From NCBI GenBank assembly GCA_028698995.1, contig JAQVVM010000038.1, positions 1 to 46,024 of the forward strand: a stretch of 46,024 bases of DNA. The letters run 5' to 3'. The notes beneath the pieces were generated by a model that had not been told where the DNA came from, made no database searches, and saw nothing but the letters and a program-made list of their open reading frames with translations. Below, piece after piece: positions 9,597-17,868 of this stretch (position 1 is the first letter of the stretch; each line of letters begins with the position of its first letter). This DNA is from Bacteroidales bacterium. GTDB lineage: Bacteria > Bacteroidota > Bacteroidia > Bacteroidales > PXBB01. Position numbers and translations under genes: made by a program.

Positions 9597-9699
9597 TATT
9601 TAGAATAAATGAAATAGCATTAAGTTGTTAATCATACCTAAAAGAAATAATTACGAATATAATAATCAGAAAATCAATTAGATGACAAATTTTAAACAC

Positions 9700-10434
9700 A
9701 TGAAAACAAAGATTAGTATATTATTTTCAATAATTTCAGTGATTTCATATTCCCAACCCAATGCAGATGAGATTTTGCAGAAAGTTGACAGAAATATGTC
9801 TTCTGAAAACAGGGTTTTTGAATCGGAAATGACCATACATGGTAGGCGCAGCAGCAGAACACTTACATTAAGGACATTTTCTGTTGGTGATATCAAATCA
9901 TATACTGAGTACCTCACCCCTCCCCGTGAGCAAGGCACAAAAATGCTTAAACTTGAAAACCAATTATGGGTCTATTCACCCTCAACAGATAGAACAATTC
10001 AAATTTCCGGACATATGCTTCGACAATCGGTTATGGGTTCGGACCTATCTTATGAAGATATGATGGATAATAAAAAACTGACTGATATTTATGAGGCTGA
10101 ACTTATTGGAAATGAAATGATTGACGGTAGAAATACGTGGATATTAGAGTTAACAGCAACAACAGAAGACATTGCTTATGCCAGTCGCAAGATGTGGATT
10201 GACACTGAGCGTTATGTTCCCCTTAAAGAAGAATTGTATGCCAAAAGCGGACAATTGCTTAAGCGCTCTACATTAAGTGATGTTGTTCTCATACAGGGAC
10301 GATGGTTTCCTAAAACCATTGTCTACAAAGACATGCTCAAACAAGGAGATGGTACAGTCTTTAAAATCACCAGCATAAAATTTAATGAAGTTATTCCAGA
10401 ATACATTTTCAGTAAAGCTGTTCTGAAACAATAG
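9700..10434 (+). CDS. Outer membrane lipoprotein-sorting protein, LolA-like
   Basis: 244 residues from the ATG at 9700, which gives a compact signal peptide ending near SYSQ; an ATG 18 bp upstream is possible. The mature protein has the COG2834 pattern: NADEILQKVDRNM at the start, an ESEMTIHG strand, TEYLTPPREQGTKML, then LWVYSPSTDRTIQISG, YEDMM and a late WIDTERYVPLKEELY strand. This is an unclosed beta-barrel fold that shields acyl chains. As the last gene of the tetR operon it would act as periplasmic carrier between the FtsX-type permeases and the beta-barrel. It is probably a paralogue of the housekeeping LolA, dedicated to another lipid or lipoprotein cargo. Confidence 0.88.
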   Translation: MKTKISILFSIISVISYSQPNADEILQKVDRNMSSENRVFESEMTIHGRRSSRTLTLRTFSVGDIKSYTEYLTPPREQGTKMLKLENQLWVYSPSTDRTIQISGHMLRQSVMGSDLSYEDMMDNKKLTDIYEAELIGNEMIDGRNTWILELTATTEDIAYASRKMWIDTERYVPLKEELYAKSGQLLKRSTLSDVVLIQGRWFPKTIVYKDMLKQGDGTVFKITSIKFNEVIPEYIFSKAVLKQ

Positions 10435-10597
10435 TTCAGGCTGTTTTAATTATATTGGCATAATTAATATAAATAAGCTCGATAGGGCGCTCTATAATGC
10501 ACATCAGAACTAATTGGGATTTTTACTGAAAATGATAATTATCCGACAATCAAAAAGCAAATTAATATTCTTCATAAAAATTAAATCATTTTTTAGC

Positions 10598-10605
10598 TAT
10601 TTTTG
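10598..10605 (+). promoter_or_regulatory. Candidate -7 box very close to the start of the glycan gene cluster
   Basis: TATTTTTG ends only 6 bp before the ATG at 10612. If used, the transcript would start at or beside the start codon and be leaderless. Confidence 0.35.
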
Positions 10606-10611
10606 TTGTTC

Positions 10612-11478
10612 ATGAAAAACTATCAAAAAAGGCTAATTACATACTTTGAAAAGCAGATGATTCCCTATGCCTATGTTGAAGGTCAGTTATGGCGCGAATA
10701 CCAACGCATGATAGTATCTGCAGGACCGGTTTCAGAAAACTATGAAATATCACCTCAAGGACAAAAGGAGCTTTTCAACATATTCCCCGCTTCTATTCTT
10801 TGCCGTACCACAATTCCAAGTGAAACATCTGATTTTTATGCAGTGGTTTGTTCATCATTTACTTCTCTGGAGGAACTAAGCTCAAAACGAAGAAGTGAAA
10901 TGAACCGTGGATTGAATAATTGCAAAGTACGCTTAATTAATCCTTTGCCCATAGCTGATGAACTTTACGATGTATATTCAAAGGCTGTTGAAAGCTATAA
11001 TCAAAAAAAAGTTAATAAGAACGCATTTATTAAGGAATTCACTTTTCATGAAGATTTTGACGATATTATTAACTTTTGGGGTATTTTTCATGAAGAAAAG
11101 CTGATTGGTTATTCAAAAATCATGTTATACGATAAAACAGAAGCCAATATTACAGTGGCTAAGTTTAACCCCGATTATTTAAAATTATACCCATCTTACG
11201 CCCTGTTTCACACATTAAATTCTCACTATATTGATTCAAACGGTTTTTCATTTGTAAATGACGGTTTTTGCAGCCTTTTGCACGACACAAACATTCAAAA
11301 TTTTTTAATGGATAAATTCGGTTACAAGAAGTATCCTGTTGACCTATACATTCATTTCAGAAAACCATACGGTTTAATATTTAAAATGATAATGCCTTTC
11401 AAAAAAAATTTTGTAAAACCGAATAAACGGCTTGAAGCCCTTTTTAAACTTATTGATGCATCAAAAAAATATAAATAA
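10612..11478 (+). CDS. GNAT/FemAB-like acyltransferase-type protein in a glycan cluster
   Basis: 288 residues from the ATG at 10612; an in-frame TTG nine bases upstream overlaps the likely promoter and is not preferred. There is no signal peptide or membrane segment. The sequence suggests a GNAT-type fold: a KRRSEMNRGLNNCKVRLI helix-strand, then FWGIFHEEKLIGYSKIMLYD and a late YALFHTLNSHYI helix, as in FemAB/BioF2-like acyltransferases. I cannot identify an acetyl-CoA loop with certainty. It is followed 12 bp later by a GT2 glycosyltransferase and a DegT aminotransferase, so transfer of an acyl or aminoacyl group to a sugar is a plausible role. The function is inference. Confidence 0.6.
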   Translation: MKNYQKRLITYFEKQMIPYAYVEGQLWREYQRMIVSAGPVSENYEISPQGQKELFNIFPASILCRTTIPSETSDFYAVVCSSFTSLEELSSKRRSEMNRGLNNCKVRLINPLPIADELYDVYSKAVESYNQKKVNKNAFIKEFTFHEDFDDIINFWGIFHEEKLIGYSKIMLYDKTEANITVAKFNPDYLKLYPSYALFHTLNSHYIDSNGFSFVNDGFCSLLHDTNIQNFLMDKFGYKKYPVDLYIHFRKPYGLIFKMIMPFKKNFVKPNKRLEALFKLIDASKKYK

Positions 11479-11490
11479 AACACCCCATTA

Positions 11491-12504
11491 ATGAGCAACG
11501 CAACCGACTTTGTAGGTGTTACTGTTGTTATTCCGGCTAGGAACGAAGAAAAATATATTAAGGCCTGTATAATGTCCATTATCAAAGGCACATCCTCATG
11601 CATTGACCTTGAAATCATTGTTGTTGACAGTCTGAGTACCGATAAAACCAAGATTGTTGTTAATTCAATTATAAACGAATTTCCTTTTGTAAAAATCATT
11701 GAAAACCCTGAAAAAGAAACACAGTTTGCACTGAATAAAGGTGTGAGAGCTGCTACAAAACCATGGGTTTTGATTGCCGGAGCACATTCTTCATTTCCTG
11801 AAGCCTATATTGAAACAATATTGAAATCAATATCGGAATTAAATGCTGATGGTGCAGGCGGGAGTATTTTAACAGATGTATTGCATAAAACAAATACATC
11901 TGTTGCCATTTGCAAAATTTTGGCACACCCCATAGGTGTAGGTAATTCGATGTTCCGTATCGGTTCAGAAAACCCTGTAAAAGTTGACACTGTACCTTTT
12001 GGCATTTATAAGAAAGAATTGTTTGATGAAGTTGGTTATTATAATGAACTCCTTACACGGAATCACGACATGGAATGGAGTAAGCGGCTTATTAGAGCAG
12101 GTAAAAGGATATACCTGATTCCAAAAATGCAGTGTACCTATTATGCCAGAGAAACATTCAAAGGACTTGCTGTAAATAACTTCAGAAACGGTTTATGGAA
12201 TATCCTGACGGTTTATGTAACAAAAACTACTAAGTCTCTTAGTATCAGACATTTTGCTCCATTTGCTTTTGTGATGTCATTAATTCTGCCATTAACAGCC
12301 TCAGTAATCAACCCGTTTTTTTCTCTTTTTTCATTATTTTTTTTATTGATGTACATATCAGTAATCACATTTACATCATTTAAAATTGAAAGAAACAATA
12401 CTACAATTTATCATCTTATTTTAGCTTTTTTCACAATTCACTTTGCTTATGGCATGGGTTCAATAATTGGTCTTTTTAATTTTTCAAAACTTTTCAAAAA
12501 ATGA
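11491..12504 (+). CDS. Family 2 glycosyltransferase with C-terminal membrane helices
   Basis: 337 residues. The GT-A fold begins with VTVVIPARNEEKYIKACI, then LEIIVVDSLSTDKT (the first nucleotide-binding Asp) and NHDMEWSKRLIRAGKRIYLIP, the region that holds the catalytic acid in this family. After about residue 245 come three hydrophobic helices that anchor it in the inner membrane. This layout is typical of succinoglycan- or exopolysaccharide-type GT2 enzymes that add a sugar to a lipid-linked intermediate. It overlaps the following aminotransferase gene by 4 bp (ATGA). Confidence 0.9.
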   Translation: MSNATDFVGVTVVIPARNEEKYIKACIMSIIKGTSSCIDLEIIVVDSLSTDKTKIVVNSIINEFPFVKIIENPEKETQFALNKGVRAATKPWVLIAGAHSSFPEAYIETILKSISELNADGAGGSILTDVLHKTNTSVAICKILAHPIGVGNSMFRIGSENPVKVDTVPFGIYKKELFDEVGYYNELLTRNHDMEWSKRLIRAGKRIYLIPKMQCTYYARETFKGLAVNNFRNGLWNILTVYVTKTTKSLSIRHFAPFAFVMSLILPLTASVINPFFSLFSLFFLLMYISVITFTSFKIERNNTTIYHLILAFFTIHFAYGMGSIIGLFNFSKLFKK

Positions 12505-13667
12505 GCTTAGAGCACGATTATAAAGTTGCCATTTCTTCTGTTTTACAAACCACTCCCGATAAAATTTTTCTTTACTGGAAAGGACGTGTGGGGCTTTTTG
12601 CATTACTTAAAGCCAAGAATATTGATAATGGAGACGAAGTCATCATGCCTGCATTTACATGTGTTGTTGTTCCCAATGCTGTTTTGTACACGGGCGCTAC
12701 ACCGGTTTATTGCGACATTGATCCAGCTACATTGAATACGACTTTGGATATTATAAAGAAAAAGATATCATCCCATACAAAATGTATCATCATTCAAAAT
12801 ACTTTCGGCTTATCATCGGAAGTTGATGAAATTACCTCTTATGCAAGAGAAAAGGGTATTTTCACAATTGAAGATTGCACACATGGATTTGGAGGTACTT
12901 TTAACAATGCTCCTAACGGCTCCTTTTGTGATGCATCGTTTTTTTCAACACAATGGAATAAACCTTTTTCTACCGGACTGGGAGGCATTGTCATGGTAAA
13001 TAACCCTGAGCTTCTTCAACCTTTAATTGAAGCAAACAAGGGTTTAATTAAGCCAAAACTAACTAAATCCTTGATGCTTGAAATTCTTATATTTTTCCGA
13101 AAAAATTTGCTCAACAATACAACTTATTGGTTTTTATTACGACTATACCGCTTTCTGAGTAAAAAAGGGCTTGTCATCGGTTCATCGTCAAATGATGAAA
13201 TTACCTCTACCAAGATTCCCGAAAACTATTTTATGGCTTCTTGCAACACACAGGCAAAACATGGAATTAATGCCTTAAAACACTTAAAACCTTTACTTGT
13301 ATTAAGATATGAGAACAGTATTAAGTACAATAATTTTCTAAAAGAAAATGGCAAAATATTTTATCCTGAAAACCTGCTTCAGAACCATTCGTTTCTAAAA
13401 TTCCCTGTTTTTGTAAAAAACAGAAATGAATTTATCCATAAAGCTGAAAAACAAAAAATTCAGTTAGGTGATTGGTTTGTTTCACCTCTACATCCTTTGG
13501 AATGTGAGCTGACACCATGGAAAATGGAAATGAGCGATTTTCCGGTCGCATACGAAAAGTCACTAAATATTTTGAATCTACCTTCAGACACAAAAGAACC
13601 GGAAAAAGTGCTTCAATTTTTATCAGATAATATCAATGATTTGCTAAATGCAAGTAATACAAATTAA
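12501..13667 (+). CDS. DegT/DnrJ/EryC1/StrS-family sugar aminotransferase
   Basis: 388 residues of the PLP-dependent fold-type I family that aminates nucleotide-linked keto sugars. Family landmarks: GDEVIMPAFTCVVVPNAVLY, then GATPVYCDIDP, an EDCTHGFGG segment (Asp binding the PLP pyridine nitrogen) and SFFSTQWNKPFSTGLGG, where Lys154 is the expected Schiff-base lysine. The usual SFHPxK serine context is changed to STQWNK, so this is a divergent branch. Its start overlaps the GT2 stop by 4 bp. Inferred role: amino-sugar synthesis for the surface glycan built by its neighbours. Confidence 0.85.
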   Translation: MSLEHDYKVAISSVLQTTPDKIFLYWKGRVGLFALLKAKNIDNGDEVIMPAFTCVVVPNAVLYTGATPVYCDIDPATLNTTLDIIKKKISSHTKCIIIQNTFGLSSEVDEITSYAREKGIFTIEDCTHGFGGTFNNAPNGSFCDASFFSTQWNKPFSTGLGGIVMVNNPELLQPLIEANKGLIKPKLTKSLMLEILIFFRKNLLNNTTYWFLLRLYRFLSKKGLVIGSSSNDEITSTKIPENYFMASCNTQAKHGINALKHLKPLLVLRYENSIKYNNFLKENGKIFYPENLLQNHSFLKFPVFVKNRNEFIHKAEKQKIQLGDWFVSPLHPLECELTPWKMEMSDFPVAYEKSLNILNLPSDTKEPEKVLQFLSDNINDLLNASNTN

Positions 13668-13684
13668 AATACAGATTTGTATTA
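13655..13684. terminator. Hairpin at the convergent end of the glycan cluster
   Basis: A perfect 10-bp inverted repeat TAATACAAAT / ATTTGTATTA with a 10-nt loop spans the stop codon of the aminotransferase gene. It has no T tract, so it may be a weak or bidirectional terminator, or an mRNA-end-stabilising hairpin. Confidence 0.4.
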
Positions 13685-13721
13685 TTGATCAGAAACATTT
13701 TCCAAACTTTTATTATTGTTT

Positions 13722-15170
13722 TCATTCTCCATCTTTGGGATACGGAATATAAATGCTGTCTTTATAAAAAAAACGAGCATAATCTAAATTAACGGGATGA
13801 AAAGGACAAGCTGTAAGATATTCTGCAGTGAATATGGAATAGGGGAAATTAGTTGTGTTAAAACTATCAACCAGACATACTTGTGAAGAACAATTGAGGA
13901 TTTCTTGGTGTCTTTTTTCTTGTTGTTTATTATACTCTTTCAATCTGCCTTTAAACAAATCACCATATATTGTTCGAACATGGTTTGGGAAAGCCATTAA
14001 CAGAAAAAAAACCAAAAATATTACAAGATATCTGATTTTTGTTAAAGCTCCACTTAATAGGATTGGAGCCTTCATTCTTATTTTTATGAATACAAAAAGA
14101 ACTGCAATATTATAAAACCAAATTAAAAGGAATATTAAGTAACTAAAATCAACAATTCTCTTTTCAACAAAACCAAAAACAAAAAATGACGGATAGTAAA
14201 TGGCTGGAACTAATAAAAATAAACATAAGGTAAAAAAAGGGTTGATTAAAAAAACAGCATTGTTTTTAATTTTATCATAAGAATTATGCAGTAATATTAA
14301 ATATAAAACTGACATAAGCAATACATAGAAATTTTTAAACCATAATCCAATATTTACAAAAGCTGATTGGAATGAGTTTTTAAATGTGATAATTAAAATA
14401 TTAAACATATCAATATCATCTGCATCAAAGCTTTTATTTCTACTGAAATTATTTAATCGGGCAAAGTTACCGGGTGCTGAAACCGAAAGGATTGAAAATA
14501 TTAATACACATAATAAAATAAATACAATAAAAGGTTTCGTATTATTCTTGTTTAAAAAAATTATTATAAATGCTAAAACCAAAATAAAAACAAGCATCAT
14601 TGTTTCTCCAAATCCAATTATCAAAAAGATAAACAATAAGGTTAAAATATATTCCCACTTACTAATTTTCTGAAAATTAATTTTATAAAAATATGATAAG
14701 AAATATATAAAAACAACTATCCCTAATAGATTTGTTAATAAAGAAGAAACCCAAAAAAGGGAATTTTGCAGATGCCTGATATTTATAAAATAAATAAAGA
14801 TAAAAATAATGGTTAATATTAATGCATCAATTTTATTAATATAATTATTAAATAATTTATAACATGAATGTATTAACAAAATAAAAATAAAAGGAGGTAT
14901 GATTTTGACTATGAAAAAAATATGCGTATCACATAAAGAAATTAAACTTAGTAGAAAAGTATAGAAATACCTGCCTCCGGTATGCATATACCAAAATTGA
15001 TTAAAACTTAACAAGTCTCTAGTTCTCATTAAGTTACAAATCAAGAAGTCATCTAAATAGGGGTAGTTATATACAGATATTATAAAGAAGGGGGTGATAC
15101 ATAAAATACCAAAAAAAATAATAATTAGGTTAAAAATGGAATTTTCACTTTTTTTAAAAATTGATTTCAT
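13722..15170 (-). CDS. Multi-pass membrane protein, GT-C/DUF6056-like
   Basis: 482 residues with about 11-12 membrane helices. After the first helix comes a short outside loop YPYLDDFLICN with an Asp-Asp pair, the position of the catalytic DD/DE motif in GT-C lipid-linked glycosyltransferases and a feature of DUF6056-type proteins. A soluble C-terminal tail (about 100 residues) ends the protein. It is much more AT-rich than its neighbours, common for membrane glycosyltransferase genes in surface-glycan loci and possibly a sign of transfer. Likely role: transfer of a sugar or glycan on the periplasmic face. O-antigen polymerase is an alternative. The gene is convergent with the aminotransferase gene. 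Confidence 0.7.
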   Translation of the reverse strand: MKSIFKKSENSIFNLIIIFFGILCITPFFIISVYNYPYLDDFLICNLMRTRDLLSFNQFWYMHTGGRYFYTFLLSLISLCDTHIFFIVKIIPPFIFILLIHSCYKLFNNYINKIDALILTIIFIFIYFINIRHLQNSLFWVSSLLTNLLGIVVFIYFLSYFYKINFQKISKWEYILTLLFIFLIIGFGETMMLVFILVLAFIIIFLNKNNTKPFIVFILLCVLIFSILSVSAPGNFARLNNFSRNKSFDADDIDMFNILIITFKNSFQSAFVNIGLWFKNFYVLLMSVLYLILLHNSYDKIKNNAVFLINPFFTLCLFLLVPAIYYPSFFVFGFVEKRIVDFSYLIFLLIWFYNIAVLFVFIKIRMKAPILLSGALTKIRYLVIFLVFFLLMAFPNHVRTIYGDLFKGRLKEYNKQQEKRHQEILNCSSQVCLVDSFNTTNFPYSIFTAEYLTACPFHPVNLDYARFFYKDSIYIPYPKDGE

Positions 15171-15265
15171 GTTACATACTCATAATAAATACTCAAATAT
15201 TTGCTCTTTTTTTAACCTTATTAACCCTTAATTCAAAGCCGGTAACATTATTTTTTTTAAAAAAC

Positions 15266-16258
15266 TTATTCGGTGCTTAAATCCAAATATACTTCGAGCA
15301 GCACGGCTTTTCCTTCAGGTTTAATGGTAATATCATTTAATTCTGCTGGGATGATCACACATTCACCACAGCTAAGCGGTATGGCTTCATCATAATGCAA
15401 TATATCTACTTTCCCCTGAGTACACACATAAACAGTAAAGGAATCTCTTGTACCAAGGTCAAGGGCAATAGGCTGAGTGACAGGAAAATTGTTTACATTA
15501 AAATAGGGTGTACTGACAATGCGTGATGCTATATTTTCGAGACGTCCATAAAAAGTATAAGGGTTCTTGTCTGTTGAAAAGTTTATGGCATCTAATGCCT
15601 GATCAACATGTAATTCCCTTTTATTTCCTTTATCATCCACTCTGTCCCAATCATAGATACGATATGTAATGTCAGATGTTTGCTGTATTTCTGCTAACAA
15701 AATTCCTTTTCCAATGGCATGAACCTTACCGGCAGGAATAAAAAAAGCATCTTCTTTTGCAATCTTCACATGGTTTAAAATGTCTTTAATTTTTCCACTA
15801 TTCAGTTTTTCAAGATACACATCTCTATCAGTACCTTCTTTAAAGCCTAATATAAGTTCTGAATCTTTTTCTGTATCAATGATGTACCACATCTCAGTTT
15901 TACCTGAACATTGATGTCTTTCCCATGCGAGGGCGTCATCTGGATGTACCTGAACAGACAAGAAGTCCTCAGCATTCAGAAATTTAATTAATACAGGAAA
16001 CTCATGGCCAAATTTTTGAAAAACAGCATCCCCAAGAAACTCATCCATATAAATTTCTATAACTTCATTAAGGTTATTGCCTTGAAGGAAACCATTTTCC
16101 ACTTCTGACACATCGCCTTCTACACCTGAAACTGCCCATAATTCTCCACAATTTGTAAGAGGTGAAAAATCTTTATTCAATACTGTTTTAATTTTATGCC
16201 CTCCCCAAATTTTCTCTTTAAAAATGGGCTTAAGTTTTAAAGGATATAATAAACTCAT
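15266..16258 (-). CDS. manA: Mannose-6-phosphate isomerase, class I
   Basis: 330 residues, the length of the short Bacillus-type class I enzymes. It interconverts fructose 6-phosphate and mannose 6-phosphate in the cytoplasm. The cupin metal site is visible: SVQVHPDD (His105), GKTEMWYIID (Glu122) and IPAGKVHAIG (His180), with the ITYRIYDWDR catalytic-arginine segment. It starts 12 bp after the TolC-family gene and is probably co-transcribed with it. In context it would supply mannose or GDP-mannose-derived sugars for the surface glycans and the TMTC-like mannosyltransferase candidates encoded nearby. Confidence 0.95.
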   Translation of the reverse strand: MSLLYPLKLKPIFKEKIWGGHKIKTVLNKDFSPLTNCGELWAVSGVEGDVSEVENGFLQGNNLNEVIEIYMDEFLGDAVFQKFGHEFPVLIKFLNAEDFLSVQVHPDDALAWERHQCSGKTEMWYIIDTEKDSELILGFKEGTDRDVYLEKLNSGKIKDILNHVKIAKEDAFFIPAGKVHAIGKGILLAEIQQTSDITYRIYDWDRVDDKGNKRELHVDQALDAINFSTDKNPYTFYGRLENIASRIVSTPYFNVNNFPVTQPIALDLGTRDSFTVYVCTQGKVDILHYDEAIPLSCGECVIIPAELNDITIKPEGKAVLLEVYLDLSTE

Positions 16259-16270
16259 CTTTTAATTTTA

Positions 16271-17686
16271 TTACAAACTAATTGGTTTTCCCATATAAAA
16301 ATCAAGAATCTTCACCCTGAAAATGTATTCGTATTTTGCCTGTAACAGCTCACCTTTGGCATTATCTAATTTGGTCTTGGCATCATTGTAGTCAATTGTA
16401 TTAAGCATGCCCAGATTAAAACGTTCCTGCATGTAATTGAATGATTCTTCAAAAGATTTTACAGCTTTTTCGGAAGCCAGATACCTGTTAAAAGCAGAAA
16501 CAGCATCAGCAGAAGCTTGCTGTATGTTTTTATTAAGCTGGTTTTTGACACTTTGCAAATTAAGTCTTGAATTTTCGATAAGAATTCTCGATTTATTTAT
16601 AGCCGTTCTTGCCTGCAAATTATTAAAAATAGGAATACTTAAATACAAACCTATGGAACTGTTAAGATTATCACTTATCTGATCTTTAAAAGGCTGAACC
16701 TCAGTAATATACTCAAAGACAGGTCCATATACGACTTCAAGACTTTGAGTAACACCTATTGGGGTTTGTCCTGTAATGATAAAATCTTTAACTTCTCTGC
16801 TTGCACCCGAATAACCTGTGCCGTAAGAACCTCTGAGAGAAAGGTTTGGCAATGTATATGCACGAGCAATAGATAAACCTCTTTGGGCACTGTTCAGTTT
16901 AAGTTCTGCGCTCAAAATTTCCGGTTGAATCTGCAATGCTGTATTATAGATAAATTCGGGAGTGTAGGCAGGCACAGTCATAGTGGTGATATCTATTTCA
17001 GGCCTTGATATTGTAATTCCTTGTACAGAGGGCAAATCTAATAATTGCGCCAAACTGAGGTATGCCATATTCAACTGATTTTCAGCATTTACATACTGCA
17101 GCTCTTCTGAAGCACTTTGAGCTTCTATCGAATAAAGGCTGGCCATCGGCAATGTGCCTGCATCAACGAGCATCTGTGTTTGTCTGACCTGTTGTTTTGA
17201 AATTTCCAGTTGATTCGTTTTTATTTCCAGATACTCGTAACTGAAAAGGACTTGTAAATAAGCCGTGGCAATAGCTAGTGCAATATCATTCTGAATCTTC
17301 TCAATATCATACGCAGCAGCTTCCTGCTCAATCATTTTCTGTTTAACCGTATTTAAAAGCTGGAATCCGTTGAAAATAGTCATAGAAGAACTGATGTAAA
17401 AATTATTTGATTGTACCCGCGCAGTAGCAAAGTCGTTGGTGTACATATCTATGGTTTTGCCAAAATTATAAGCATGTGATGCGCTCGCATTTATGGATGG
17501 TAAAAGAGCTGCCCTACTTTGCCACAGATCGTGATTGGCCATAACACTGTTAAGCTTTTGCTGCTGTATCTGGATGTTATTGTCAAATGCATATTTAATA
17601 CAATCAGACAAGCTCCAAATTTCTTGTGAAAATAAACTGAAAGCATGAAGCATTACCACGAAAAAAGTAAGTAATATTTTTTTCAT
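16271..17686 (-). CDS. TolC-family outer-membrane efflux protein
   Basis: 471 residues with an N-terminal signal peptide (cleaved near LFSQ) and mature start EIWSLSDCIKYAFDNNIQIQQ, the usual TolC-family opening. Two internally similar halves of long coiled-coil helices follow, each with short strand pairs: first half about 45-230, second half about 250-465. It forms a trimeric outer-membrane channel with a periplasmic tunnel. No membrane-fusion or RND/ABC export gene is next to it, so its partner is elsewhere. ManA follows in the same direction. A -7-like TAGGTTTG lies 29 bp upstream. Confidence 0.93.
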   Translation of the reverse strand: MKKILLTFFVVMLHAFSLFSQEIWSLSDCIKYAFDNNIQIQQQKLNSVMANHDLWQSRAALLPSINASASHAYNFGKTIDMYTNDFATARVQSNNFYISSSMTIFNGFQLLNTVKQKMIEQEAAAYDIEKIQNDIALAIATAYLQVLFSYEYLEIKTNQLEISKQQVRQTQMLVDAGTLPMASLYSIEAQSASEELQYVNAENQLNMAYLSLAQLLDLPSVQGITISRPEIDITTMTVPAYTPEFIYNTALQIQPEILSAELKLNSAQRGLSIARAYTLPNLSLRGSYGTGYSGASREVKDFIITGQTPIGVTQSLEVVYGPVFEYITEVQPFKDQISDNLNSSIGLYLSIPIFNNLQARTAINKSRILIENSRLNLQSVKNQLNKNIQQASADAVSAFNRYLASEKAVKSFEESFNYMQERFNLGMLNTIDYNDAKTKLDNAKGELLQAKYEYIFRVKILDFYMGKPISL

Positions 17687-17714
17687 ATAATTGAGTAATA
17701 TATCTATTAAAAAG

Positions 17715-17722
17715 CAAACCTA
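17715..17722 (-). promoter_or_regulatory. Candidate -7 box of the tolC-like/manA unit
   Basis: TAGGTTTG on the - strand fits TAnnTTTG, about 29 bp before the TolC-family start codon. A TTG lies about 15 bp further upstream, shorter than the usual 19-bp spacing. Confidence 0.4.
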
Positions 17723-17810
17723 CAATTTTTTCAGATACAATACTTTAAAAAAAAATAAAAAAAATGTCCCAAAATATCTGATTTTTTAAACACAGTTATT
17801 GTTAAAATTT

Positions 17811-17818
17811 TAACTTTG
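17811..17818 (+). promoter_or_regulatory. Candidate -7 box of the AAA+/FHA pair
   Basis: TAACTTTG fits TAnnTTTG and lies about 50 bp before the AAA+ start codon, in the divergent spacer shared with the TolC-family gene. Confidence 0.4.
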
Positions 17819-17868
17819 AGCATTCATTTTAAATAGAACAAAAAATCAAACTCATAAAACAAGTTTAC

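Noticed and set aside
13855..14115. + strand frames inside the GT-C-like membrane protein gene
   Set aside because: Antisense shadows of a hydrophobic AT-rich gene; no independent coding signs.
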